5,288 nt of DNA from Lachnospiraceae bacterium UBA7598 (GCA_002474415.1 DLQV01000189.1:1-5288); one strand, 5' to 3'; shown: positions 1 through 5,288, counted from the first letter of the stretch. The notes: generated by a model not told the origin, from the letters alone. Numbers and translations are program-made.

Positions 1-698
1 AAATGGACCTTGGTATGGGAAACGAAATCCAGGCGTGGATGGATGAACCTTTTTGTTGGGATACACTGATTCAGAAAATTCCCCGGCTGGCAAAAAGTAT
101 GAAAAGCTCCCTGGAAAAGCTTGGCAGCTTTCTTTTGATCTTCCTGCCTGGACTGATGTTTTCTTTTTATCTGCTCGCCGCCAAAGAATCCCTCTTACGG
201 ACAAGTATCACCCTGATCGACCGGTGTTTCGGTGTCTTCCGTGGCAAAAAAATCCGCTATGTACTGACGATTCTCAATCAGTCCTTTCATCGTTTTCTGG
301 TAGGTCAGACCGTAGAGGCGGTGATTCTCGGTGTACTCTGTGCCATCGGCATGTGGATTCTGCAGCTGCCCTATGCTGCCATGATCGGCTGCCTGGTCGG
401 TGTAACCGCACTGCTTCCGGTAATCGGAGCTTATATCGGTGCCGCAGTCGGTGCCTGTATGCTTCTTACGGTTTCCCCGGTAAAAGCGCTGATATTTCTT
501 GTCTTTTTAACAATTCTCCAGCAGATTGAAGGAAATTTCATCTATCCCCGCGTAGTCGGACATTCGATCGGGCTTCCCGGCATCTGGGTACTCGCCGCGG
601 TAATCGCAGGCGGCGGCGCCTTTGGTATCTGGGGAATATTATTTGCTGTACCGCTTGCCGCAACTACCTACCATCTGCTTGTTTCCAGAAACAGTTGA
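1..698 (+). CDS. AI-2E family transporter, C-terminal part (5' end outside window)
   Basis: This is the C-terminal part, at least 231 residues, of a polytopic membrane protein of the AI-2E family (PF01594, relatives of PerM, YdiK and TqsA). The family was named for autoinducer-2 export, but many members have other or unknown roles and some act as ion antiporters, so no substrate is assigned. Visible hallmarks are a hydrophobic segment near residues 41-60, a soluble stretch ending in Gly-Gln-Thr-Val-Glu-Ala, several further hydrophobic segments, a Pro-Val-Ile-Gly-Ala-Tyr-Ile-Gly motif, and the family's most recognisable block, Gln-Gln-Ile-Glu-Gly-Asn-Phe-Ile-Tyr-Pro-Arg-Val-Val-Gly. Family members are usually about 340-400 residues, so roughly 110-170 residues are missing on the left. 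The ATG at 3-5 is probably an internal methionine, because no ribosome binding site can be seen and the protein begins mid-domain. The TGA at 696-698 lies at the edge of a hairpin. The gene converges on the sugar operon and shows no functional link to it. Confidence 0.88.
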   Translation, partial: MDLGMGNEIQAWMDEPFCWDTLIQKIPRLAKSMKSSLEKLGSFLLIFLPGLMFSFYLLAAKESLLRTSITLIDRCFGVFRGKKIRYVLTILNQSFHRFLVGQTVEAVILGVLCAIGMWILQLPYAAMIGCLVGVTALLPVIGAYIGAAVGACMLLTVSPVKALIFLVFLTILQQIEGNFIYPRVVGHSIGLPGIWVLAAVIAGGGAFGIWGILFAVPLAATTYHLLVSRNS

Positions 699-725
699 AG
701 CCGCACAGCAATGCTGCACGGCTTC
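697..725 (-). terminator. Hairpin at the end of the sugar operon, overlapping the AI-2E stop codon
   Basis: The arms GAAGCCG and CGGCTTC enclose an inner CAGC/GCTG stem with a 3-base loop. In minus-strand RNA the two positions between the stems form U-G and G-U wobbles, giving a continuous 13-bp stem. In plus-strand RNA the same positions are C-A and A-C mismatches. The hairpin therefore suits the operon transcript that ends with the LacI gene (stop at 742-744) better than the AI-2E transcript. The weak point is the tail: on the minus strand the hairpin is followed by AACTGTTTCT, a poor U-tract, and the plus side has none. It may stop transcription inefficiently, protect the 3' end, or act from both sides. 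Confidence 0.5.
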
Positions 726-741
726 TAAAAATGAGCAGAAA

Positions 742-1743
742 TCAAATAGAGCTTACGCTCTCAGTGTTTTTCAAACTAAATGGAACCAATTCATGTGTGG
801 CCGGTTTGTTCAGATCAATCATGCCAAACAGCAGATCAATGCTTTTTCTGGCTATCTTTTCATATCCCTGACAAACAGTCACAATCTTTGGATTATAATA
901 ATCTGCAAGAAGTGTTCCGTCAAATCCAATCACGGAGATATCCTCCGGCACCCGCAGACCCGCATCAAAAATTGCACGCATGGCACCAACTGCCATCACA
1001 TCACTCATGGCAAAAACAGCCGTAATCTGTCTTTTGGAATCCAGAATCTGCTTCATGGCATTGTATGCACTCTCATAAGAGAATCGCGCTACCGCATAGT
1101 ACTCTTCTTTGAATTCACAGCCATGTTTTACAAAACTGCGTTTCGTTCCGGCTTTACGGTATTTACTCGGAGAAGATAATGCCATATCCCCTCCGATAAT
1201 AGCAATATTGCGATGTCCATGGTCAAACAGATAATCTACCGCCATCTCCGCAGCTGCAACGTCATCTGTCGATACCGATGCAAGATTACGGAATCCTAAT
1301 TTATCTGCCCGGTCTGTAACCAGCACGCATGGGATATTTACGGATTCAAACTCCTCATGAAAGTACTGCACATTGCCTCCCAGAAACAAAATTCCCAATG
1401 GCTTGTGTTCCCTGCACATCCGTACCGCTTCTTTCACTTCATCTGCATCTTCATCCAGATAATGCACACGCAAAGAATAATTCGATCCCTCAATCGTATC
1501 CTGTATCACTTCTATAATATTTGTAAACAGCATATTCGAAGTACCTTTTACGAGAATCAGAATACTCTGGCTCACGGTTTGTTTTAAATGCTTAGCATTG
1601 TTATTCGGTACAAACTGGTAAGCTTCTACAATTCGCATGATACGGTCACGGGCTTCTTCGCTGACATCTCTTCTGCCATTCAGGACACGGGAAACTGTAC
1701 TGACAGAATATCCTGCCTCTTTCGCAATATCTACAATTGTCAT
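742..1743 (-). CDS. LacI-family transcriptional regulator, probable local repressor of the sugar operon
   Basis: A full-length 333-residue LacI/GalR regulator. Residues 3-28 form the DNA-binding helix-turn-helix (Ile-Val-Asp-Ile-Ala-Lys-Glu-Ala-Gly, then Ser-Thr-Val-Ser-Arg-Val-Leu-Asn-Gly). Residues 46-54 match the hinge helix that enters the minor groove (Pro-Asn...Ala-Lys-His-Leu). Residues from about 60 form the periplasmic-binding-protein-like effector domain, with Val-Ser-Thr-Asp-Asp at 157-161, Gly-His-Arg-Asn-Ile-Ala at 176-181 and Val-Pro-Glu-Asp-Ile-Ser-Val-Ile-Gly-Phe-Asp at 265-275. Tyr12 replaces the more common Val in the turn. The start has GAGG at 1754-1751, seven bases upstream. 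The gene begins 41 bases after the second permease on the same strand, with no convincing terminator or promoter between them, so it is probably co-transcribed and self-regulating. The likely targets are the two ACGT-centred sites upstream of the binding-protein gene. Family membership is certain; effector and target are inferred. Confidence 0.94.
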   Translation of the reverse strand: MTIVDIAKEAGYSVSTVSRVLNGRRDVSEEARDRIMRIVEAYQFVPNNNAKHLKQTVSQSILILVKGTSNMLFTNIIEVIQDTIEGSNYSLRVHYLDEDADEVKEAVRMCREHKPLGILFLGGNVQYFHEEFESVNIPCVLVTDRADKLGFRNLASVSTDDVAAAEMAVDYLFDHGHRNIAIIGGDMALSSPSKYRKAGTKRSFVKHGCEFKEEYYAVARFSYESAYNAMKQILDSKRQITAVFAMSDVMAVGAMRAIFDAGLRVPEDISVIGFDGTLLADYYNPKIVTVCQGYEKIARKSIDLLFGMIDLNKPATHELVPFSLKNTESVSSI

Positions 1744-1760
1744 CTTTTTACCTCGTATAC

Positions 1761-1777
1761 ATAGACGGAATGTCTAT
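1761..1777 (-). other. Small hairpin between permease and regulator genes
   Basis: A perfect 6-bp inverted repeat (ATAGAC and GTCTAT) around a 5-base loop lies in the 41-base gap between the second permease and the LacI-family gene, a few bases upstream of the regulator's GAGG ribosome binding site. No U-tract follows on the minus strand, so it is not an intrinsic terminator. It lacks the central CG typical of LacI-family operators. It might modulate translation or mRNA processing, or be chance. Confidence 0.35.
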
Positions 1778-1784
1778 TTTCTAG

Positions 1785-2693
1785 CTAGCCCTTGACAGCA
1801 CCTGCAAGAACTCCTTCTATTATATACTTCTGGCACGCAATATAAAAGATAATAATTGGCAAAATTGCAAGAACAAGTACCGCCATCATGGCACCCCAGT
1901 CGATCTGTCCATGACTCTGTTTCAAGAACTGGATCGCGATCGGAATGGTTTTGTATTTTGTAATATCCAATACCAGATACGGAAGCAGGAAATCGTTCCA
2001 CACCCACATAGCCTCAAGAATCGCAACCGTCACAGTCGTTGGCTTGAGGATCGGGAATACCACACGGAAATAGGTTTGCAGCGGTGTACAACCGTCGATC
2101 ATGGCAGCCTCCTCGATTTCAAGAGAAATACCTTTGATAAAGCCGGTAAACATAAACACCGCAAGTCCTGCACCAAATCCAAGATACACAATCATAATAC
2201 CAACCGGGTTAGACAGATGCAGAATATTTGCGAACTTAGAGAGTGTAAACATAACCATCTGAAACGGTACGATCATGGAAAACAGGCAAAGCACATAGAT
2301 TGCCTTTGTTACTTTTGTATGTACTCTGGTGATGTACCATGCGCACATGGAACAGCAGAGAATAATCAAAAATACCGATCCAATCGTGATAAACAGTGAT
2401 AATCCAAAGCTATTCCAGAAGTTGGTCTTGCGAATACCATTGCTGTAGTTGAGCCATCCGCAGAGTGCCCTCTCCACACCATGTTTAAACTGTGCCCAGC
2501 CTGCGGAAAGTGGTTCTGTTCCCAAAGAAAATGGATGGGTAAAAATAAAAGCTTTTCTCTTAAAAGAATTTAAAAATACTACTAAAATCGGTGCAATCCA
2601 CAAAATACTGATGATCGTAAATAATATGGTCCAAAGCCATCCGTGTTTTGCCTTCCGGACTGCACTTACCTGCTCGTTTGCTTTCTTTGCCAT
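1785..2693 (-). CDS. Carbohydrate ABC transporter permease, MalG-like (CUT1 family)
   Basis: A 302-residue inner-membrane permease of the binding-protein-dependent transport family (PF00528), in the MalG/MsmG position of a CUT1 sugar importer. After a basic N-terminus, hydrophobic segments lie near residues 19-43, 96-120, 130-152, 163-186, 218-241 and 267-286, the expected six spans. The cytoplasmic EAA loop that docks on the ATPase is at about 191-218 (Glu-Glu-Ala-Ala-Met-Ile-Asp-Gly, then Phe-Pro-Ile-Leu-Lys-Pro). The C-terminus Gly-Val-Leu-Ala-Gly-Ala-Val-Lys-Gly is typical of MalG-type subunits. The ATG is preceded by AGGAGGT at 2709-2703, nine bases away and inside the end of the upstream permease gene. 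Start and upstream stop share one base (TAATG), so the two permeases are probably translationally coupled and made in equal amounts. Substrate cannot be read from the sequence. Confidence 0.95.
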   Translation of the reverse strand: MAKKANEQVSAVRKAKHGWLWTILFTIISILWIAPILVVFLNSFKRKAFIFTHPFSLGTEPLSAGWAQFKHGVERALCGWLNYSNGIRKTNFWNSFGLSLFITIGSVFLIILCCSMCAWYITRVHTKVTKAIYVLCLFSMIVPFQMVMFTLSKFANILHLSNPVGIMIVYLGFGAGLAVFMFTGFIKGISLEIEEAAMIDGCTPLQTYFRVVFPILKPTTVTVAILEAMWVWNDFLLPYLVLDITKYKTIPIAIQFLKQSHGQIDWGAMMAVLVLAILPIIIFYIACQKYIIEGVLAGAVKG

Positions 2694-3550
2694 TATTCCT
2701 GCACCTCCTTGCTTGTCGTAATCTTATTCTGTACCAGTGCAATAATCGCCACAAGAATAAAGAAGATCACGGCTTTTGCCTGACCAACGCCCTGCCAGCC
2801 GGTCTTGCCATACATGGTGTTGTAAATGTTTAACGCAAGCATCTCGGAAAGCTTACCCGGATTGCCACCCGTGAGTGCGTAGTTTTGATCAAACAGCTTA
2901 AATCCGTTGGTCAGCGTCAGGAATGTACAAATCGTAATGGTTGGCATCAGCATCGGAAGTGTTACATGCCGAAGCAGCTGCCAGGAATTTGCGCCATCAA
3001 TCTTTGCCGCCTCAAACAATTCTCCCGGAATATTCTGGATACCGGCGATATAAATGATCATCATATAACCAATCTGCTGCCAGCATACAACGATAATTAA
3101 TCCCCAAAATGCTGACCACTGGGTCGATACGATTGTCTTGGAAAAATGTGACAGTACGCTGTTGAAAATCATCAGCCAGATGTAACTGAGTACAATACCA
3201 CCAATCAGGTTCGGCAGGAAAAAGACCGTACGGAAAAGATTTGTTCCCCTGATGCCTTTTGTCAATGCCATTGCAATAATAAATGCAACCACATTGATGA
3301 TTAACACAGATACCACCGTAAACAATGCCGTGTACCAGAGTGAGTGTAAAAATGTTGTGTCGAGTTTTCCATTGACAAAAAGAATTTTCGAGTAGTTCTG
3401 TAATCCATTCCACTTCCAGTCCGTAACGGTTGTAAATTTACAAAAAGATAAGAAAATTCCATAAACAAACGGTACGATAAATCCAATTGCAAATGCAATC
3501 ATTGTCGGAAGCAGAAAAATCGGGAAATATTTTTTTATTGCTTTTTCCAT
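2693..3550 (-). CDS. Carbohydrate ABC transporter permease, MalF-like (CUT1 family)
   Basis: A 285-residue permease of PF00528, in the MalF/MsmF position. Hydrophobic segments lie near residues 9-35, 70-97, 106-130, 147-172, 200-216 and 258-273. The EAA loop is at about 174-203 (Phe-Glu-Ala-Ala-Lys-Ile-Asp-Gly-Ala, ending Leu-Pro-Met-Leu-Met-Pro). The Phe-Asp-Gln-Asn-Tyr-Ala-Leu-Thr-Gly-Gly motif at 220-229 is a family signature for the segment before the last span. It lacks the long extra N-terminal region of E. coli MalF and is the short form usual in Gram-positive bacteria. The start codon has AAGGA at 3562-3558, seven bases upstream. It lies 115 bases downstream of the binding-protein gene, with a hairpin and T-tract between them, and overlaps the next permease by one base. 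With that permease it forms the translocation channel; no ATPase gene is present in the window. Confidence 0.95.
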   Translation of the reverse strand: MEKAIKKYFPIFLLPTMIAFAIGFIVPFVYGIFLSFCKFTTVTDWKWNGLQNYSKILFVNGKLDTTFLHSLWYTALFTVVSVLIINVVAFIIAMALTKGIRGTNLFRTVFFLPNLIGGIVLSYIWLMIFNSVLSHFSKTIVSTQWSAFWGLIIVVCWQQIGYMMIIYIAGIQNIPGELFEAAKIDGANSWQLLRHVTLPMLMPTITICTFLTLTNGFKLFDQNYALTGGNPGKLSEMLALNIYNTMYGKTGWQGVGQAKAVIFFILVAIIALVQNKITTSKEVQE

Positions 3551-3615
3551 AATACATTCCTTTCCACTAACTGCAGCCCCTGTCAGTATCAGCCTGCACT
3601 GCAGGTGCTTCTTTT

Positions 3616-3651
3616 AAAAAAGGAGTAAGCGGCATGCCACTTACCCCTTTT
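3616..3651 (-). terminator. Intercistronic hairpin with T-tract after the binding-protein gene
   Basis: Between the binding-protein stop (3668-3666) and the first permease, minus-strand RNA can form a long stem: AAAAGG, a G-U pair, GTAAG, a U-G pair and GG, closed by a 4-base CATG loop, followed at once by six T residues at 3621-3616, which also partly pair with the A-run. The two wobble positions become A-C mismatches in plus-strand RNA, so the structure is tuned to the minus strand. It has the form of an intrinsic terminator. Because the permeases downstream have no clear promoter of their own, it most likely lets part of the transcription through and protects the 3' end of the binding-protein mRNA, a common way to produce excess binding protein. 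Confidence 0.75.
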
Positions 3652-3665
3652 CCCATCATCTTTGA

Positions 3666-5060
3666 TTACTGCGCATCATCTTCATGTGCAATCTTCCACT
3701 GATTTGCCCATCCATCAACAAATGCAGTCTTTACAGCATCCCACTTGCCTTCGCCGGCAGTATATGCAGTCAGAGCAGAAACAACATCAGCTCTCCAGTC
3801 ATCTACGTTTGGAGTAGCATTGAAGCTCCATGCTACAGAAGTCTTTCCGTCTGACATAAGCTTGTTTGCAGCCTGGGAGAACTTGTTCTTTGTTTCATAA
3901 TCACCTGTAAAGGTATCAAATGGTGCGGTCAGTCCCATCGTATTTGTGATTGCATCGCGTCCTTCATCAGAAGTGATTACCCAGTCTAAGAAGTCAAGAG
4001 ATGCATCGATATCTTCCTGAGAAGCCTTTGCATTGACTGCCCAGTAGTTTTCTGTACCAACGCAAAGTCCTTCGTTTTCGTCATCCACACCAAAATAAAT
4101 TGGCATCATGGAAAGATCGTCAGCAGTAACCGTGTAACCATTCTCGTCGTTGGTCAGTGCGGAATACTCCCAGTCACCATTCTGATAGAAGACAGCCTCG
4201 CCCATACCAAACTCTGACTCAGCATTTAATGCACCGGAATTTAAAGTTTTTGGATCTGCTGCGGAATCGGATACATACATATCCCAAACGTTCTTGAAGT
4301 TGTCAAGGTATGTACCTTTGATGGTTGCCTCTCCGGCTATCAGATCACATCCGTCATCCTTGAATTCGTAATACAGTGGCATATTTGCAAGATGTCCGGA
4401 GAATCTCCAGGAAGATCCGTCGTCCAGTCCTGCAGAAGCAAATGCCTCCGTCAGATCTGTTCCCAGTGCCTTGTTGATCTCATCAACACGGGAGTTAATG
4501 TCGTCTGCAACCTTCTTTAACGTATCAAAGTTGTTGATCTCATCGATGGAAGAAACTACAGCTCCATCCATTCCACAATAACCCTCTAAGATCGTCTTGT
4601 TATAGATGAGTCCGTAGCACTCATAGCAGTTCGCTACGGCAGCAATTTTATTATCATAGCTGATCGAAAGTGACTTGTCACTCAAATGCTTGTATAAGCT
4701 GCTGTCGGTCAGATCATAAATGTAATCTTTCCATGTCTGTGCATCCGTAGCACTTCCAATCGTATAAATGGTCGGTGCATCGGACTTTGTCATCTCAGAC
4801 TGTAAGGTGGTATCGTACTGTCCGTCTGCTGCGGTAAGCACGTTTACCTCTACCCCTGTCTGATCGGTATAGGTCTGTGCCAGATCCTGCCAGGCTTCAT
4901 CTGTCTCTGGCTTAAAGTTTAACATGTAAACTTTTCCGGAACTCTTGCTTGTCTTATCTCCACCCTGTGTGGATGTGCCACCCTTATCACTTCCACATCC
5001 TGCAAATGCAGTGACAACCATTGCGGCAACCAATAATGCTGATACAATTTTCTTTTTCAT
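3666..5060 (-). CDS. Extracellular solute-binding lipoprotein of a carbohydrate ABC transporter
   Basis: A 464-residue sugar-binding protein of the MalE/MsmE-like class (solute-binding family 1). Residues 1-21 form a lipoprotein signal: three lysines, a hydrophobic core and the lipobox Phe-Ala-Gly-Cys, with Cys22 as the lipidated residue. A Gly/Ser/Thr/Lys linker to about residue 43 tethers the protein to the outer face of the membrane. The mature part shows family features: Leu-Asn-Phe-Lys-Pro-Glu-Thr near 47-53, Tyr-Gly-Leu-Ile-Tyr-Asn-Lys at 149-155, and Gly-Glu-Ala-Val-Phe-Tyr-Gln-Asn-Gly-Asp-Trp at 287-297, and it is rich in Trp and Tyr. The protein is acidic and unusually has five cysteines beyond Cys22 (145, 148, 162, 238, 333). 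The start is fixed by AGGAGG at 5073-5068, seven bases upstream. It is the first gene of the operon and the most directly exposed to the operator sites. The ligand is unknown; an oligosaccharide is plausible from the class. Confidence 0.95.
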   Translation of the reverse strand: MKKKIVSALLVAAMVVTAFAGCGSDKGGTSTQGGDKTSKSSGKVYMLNFKPETDEAWQDLAQTYTDQTGVEVNVLTAADGQYDTTLQSEMTKSDAPTIYTIGSATDAQTWKDYIYDLTDSSLYKHLSDKSLSISYDNKIAAVANCYECYGLIYNKTILEGYCGMDGAVVSSIDEINNFDTLKKVADDINSRVDEINKALGTDLTEAFASAGLDDGSSWRFSGHLANMPLYYEFKDDGCDLIAGEATIKGTYLDNFKNVWDMYVSDSAADPKTLNSGALNAESEFGMGEAVFYQNGDWEYSALTNDENGYTVTADDLSMMPIYFGVDDENEGLCVGTENYWAVNAKASQEDIDASLDFLDWVITSDEGRDAITNTMGLTAPFDTFTGDYETKNKFSQAANKLMSDGKTSVAWSFNATPNVDDWRADVVSALTAYTAGEGKWDAVKTAFVDGWANQWKIAHEDDAQ

Positions 5061-5095
5061 GTTTCACCCTCCTGAAATAAATACGTTCGTAGCGA

Positions 5096-5111
5096 TACAG
5101 CGTATGCTGTA
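5096..5111 (-). other. Leader hairpin next to an unused Shine-Dalgarno sequence
   Basis: A perfect 6-bp inverted repeat (TACAGC and GCTGTA) around a 4-base loop lies in the presumed 5' leader of the binding-protein mRNA. In minus-strand RNA it extends by a G-U and a G-C pair (5112 with 5095, 5113 with 5094) to 8 bp. Those added pairs use two G residues of an AGGAGGT sequence at 5117-5111. The plus strand would have an A-C mismatch at the first added position. The true ribosome binding site at 5073-5068 stays outside the stem. A role in mRNA stability or ribosome standby is possible but unproven. Confidence 0.45.
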
Positions 5112-5117
5112 CCTCCT
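5111..5117 (-). other. Orphan AGGAGGT (Shine-Dalgarno-like) in the leader
   Basis: A full-strength AGGAGGT lies about 50 bases upstream of the binding-protein start, yet no ATG, GTG or TTG follows at a usable distance; only CTG and ATA triplets are near. The gene's own AGGAGG at 5073-5068 is sufficient for initiation. It may be chance, a ribosome standby site, or the remnant of a leader peptide start. Confidence 0.4.
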
Positions 5118-5119
5118 GG

Positions 5120-5134
5120 TTGAAAACGTTCACG
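5120..5134. promoter_or_regulatory. Proximal LacI/CcpA-type operator candidate
   Basis: The sequence TTGAAAACGTTCACG is an imperfect palindrome centred on ACGT, the shape of LacI-family operators. Read on the + strand it matches 14 of 15 positions of the general cre consensus WTGNAANCGNWNNCW, failing only at the last base. It forms one half of a perfect 10-bp inverted repeat with the site at 5149-5158. It lies between the candidate -10 boxes and the start codon, where a bound repressor would block transcription. The local LacI-family protein or a global CcpA could use it; sequence alone does not decide. Confidence 0.6.
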
Positions 5135-5144
5135 GCAATGTTTC

Positions 5145-5159
5145 CGGTAACGTTTTCAG
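5145..5159. promoter_or_regulatory. Distal LacI/CcpA-type operator candidate
   Basis: Read on the minus strand from 5159, this site carries TGAAAACGTT followed by ACCG and matches 13 of 15 cre consensus positions, failing at both ends. Its centre is 24 bp from that of the proximal site, and the two cores (5121-5130 and 5149-5158) are exact inverted copies. It sits just downstream of the TATACT box at 5172-5167, so a bound repressor would cover the predicted transcription start. Confidence 0.6.
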
Positions 5160-5166
5160 TAAGCAG

Positions 5167-5209
5167 AGTATACACCTTTTTCGTATAGTTTCGCAAGTGT
5201 TATTCTCAA
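5167..5209 (-). promoter_or_regulatory. Candidate sigma-A promoter region of the sugar operon (two alternatives)
   Basis: Two overlapping sigma-A-like promoters can be read on the minus strand. One has TTGCGA (5196-5191), an 18-base spacer and TATACT (5172-5167), predicting a start near 5160 at the edge of the distal operator. The other has TTGAGA (5209-5204), a 16-base spacer and TATACG (5187-5182), predicting a start near 5175. Both would place the two operator candidates downstream of the start and give a leader of roughly 100-115 bases. Neither is a perfect match. Confidence 0.5.
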
Positions 5210-5230
5210 CTTTGTGAAATGAGTAGGTTT

Positions 5231-5247
5231 TTTTCGTAACTTTTCGT
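5231..5247. repeat. Tandem TTTTCGT repeats with 10-bp period upstream of the promoter
   Basis: TTTTCGT occurs at 5231-5237 and 5241-5247, exactly one helical turn apart, and a third copy at 5178-5184 lies inside the promoter region. Spaced direct repeats of this kind can bind dimeric activators such as response regulators. The copies are short and AT-rich, so chance is a real alternative. Confidence 0.3.
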
Positions 5248-5258
5248 GCACATTGCAC
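5246..5258. promoter_or_regulatory. Short dyad GTGCA-CAT-TGCAC upstream of the promoter
   Basis: A perfect 5-bp inverted repeat with a 3-base spacer, about 85-100 bp upstream of the likely transcription start. It could be an activator site, or belong to a divergent gene beyond the right edge. It does not resemble the two ACGT-centred operators, and no regulator is assigned. Confidence 0.25.
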
Positions 5259-5276
5259 AATATATTTTCTTTTTGC

Positions 5277-5282
5277 TTGACA
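5277..5282 (+). promoter_or_regulatory. Consensus -35 box (TTGACA) reading out of the window
   Basis: An exact TTGACA lies on the + strand six bases from the right edge. A matching -10 box would fall outside the window, so this is only a hint of a divergent gene to the right sharing this intergenic region. Confidence 0.2.
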
Positions 5283-5288
5283 TGTATA

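Noticed and set aside
3..5. ATG at the left edge as the true start of the AI-2E family gene
   Set aside because: The protein begins mid-domain compared with the family's usual length and no upstream sequence is available to show a ribosome binding site.
622..1179. A 185-residue plus-strand reading frame
   Set aside because: It overlaps the AI-2E 3' end and runs antisense to the clearly recognisable LacI-family gene, with no domain of its own; it is a shadow frame.
1781..1788. CTAGCTAG palindrome at the permease stop codon
   Set aside because: Only 8 bp with no loop, no U-tract and no partner site; too short to call an operator or terminator.
1792..1823. Plus-strand TTGACA with a downstream TATTAT as an antisense promoter
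   Set aside because: The spacing to TATTAT is 20 bases, the hexamer at 17-base spacing is poor, and the bases encode the conserved C-terminus of the permease, so the match is probably coincidental.
1911..2399. A 162-residue plus-strand reading frame opposite the second permease
   Set aside because: Antisense shadow of a convincing permease gene; the residue composition (many His, Arg, Cys and Asn) is not protein-like and no ribosome binding site is evident.
3593..3605. CCTGCA-C-TGCAGG near-palindrome between the binding protein and first permease
   Set aside because: With a 1-base centre it cannot form a full hairpin, and it does not look like a LacI-family operator; noted only as a possible minor structure.
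4987..5196. A 69-residue minus-strand reading frame covering the operon leader
   Set aside because: It runs through the operators and the true ribosome binding site and then overlaps the lipoprotein signal sequence out of frame. It has no ribosome binding site before its ATG and begins upstream of the predicted transcription start.

Overview
The window looks like a chromosomal carbohydrate-uptake locus from a low-to-moderate GC Gram-positive anaerobe of the Clostridia, most likely Lachnospiraceae. This rests on strong AGGAGG-type ribosome binding sites, a lysine-rich lipoprotein signal ending in a Phe-Ala-Gly-Cys lipobox, and a binding protein plus two permeases without a dedicated ATPase, followed by a LacI-type regulator. 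The taxonomic assignment is inference; no marker gene is present.

Layout from left to right. Positions 1-698 on the + strand hold the C-terminal part of an AI-2E family (PF01594) membrane protein, cut by the left edge. A hairpin at 697-725 sits between it and the convergent operon. The rest is one minus-strand operon, transcribed from right to left: a promoter/operator region (about 5061-5210), a solute-binding lipoprotein (5060-3666), an intercistronic hairpin with a T-tract (3651-3616), a MalF-like permease (3550-2693), a MalG-like permease (2693-1785, sharing one base with the previous gene) and a LacI-family repressor (1743-742), ending at the 697-725 hairpin.

How the parts probably work together. 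The lipoprotein captures a carbohydrate outside the membrane and delivers it to the two-permease channel. The ATPase must come from elsewhere, as is usual for Gram-positive CUT1 systems that share an MsmK/MsiK-type ATPase. The LacI-type protein probably senses the sugar or a derivative and represses the operon by binding one or both ACGT-centred sites between the candidate -10 box and the first start codon. Because its gene is last in the operon, it would also control its own synthesis. The hairpin after the binding-protein gene would let that protein be made in excess over the permeases. No glycoside hydrolase or sugar kinase is visible, so the substrate cannot be named.

All genes belong to well-known families and I see no new system. 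The less ordinary features are regulatory: a 10-bp perfect inverted repeat made of two cre/LacI-like sites, an unused Shine-Dalgarno sequence in the leader partly inside a hairpin, and hairpins whose G-U pairs form only in the minus-strand transcript.
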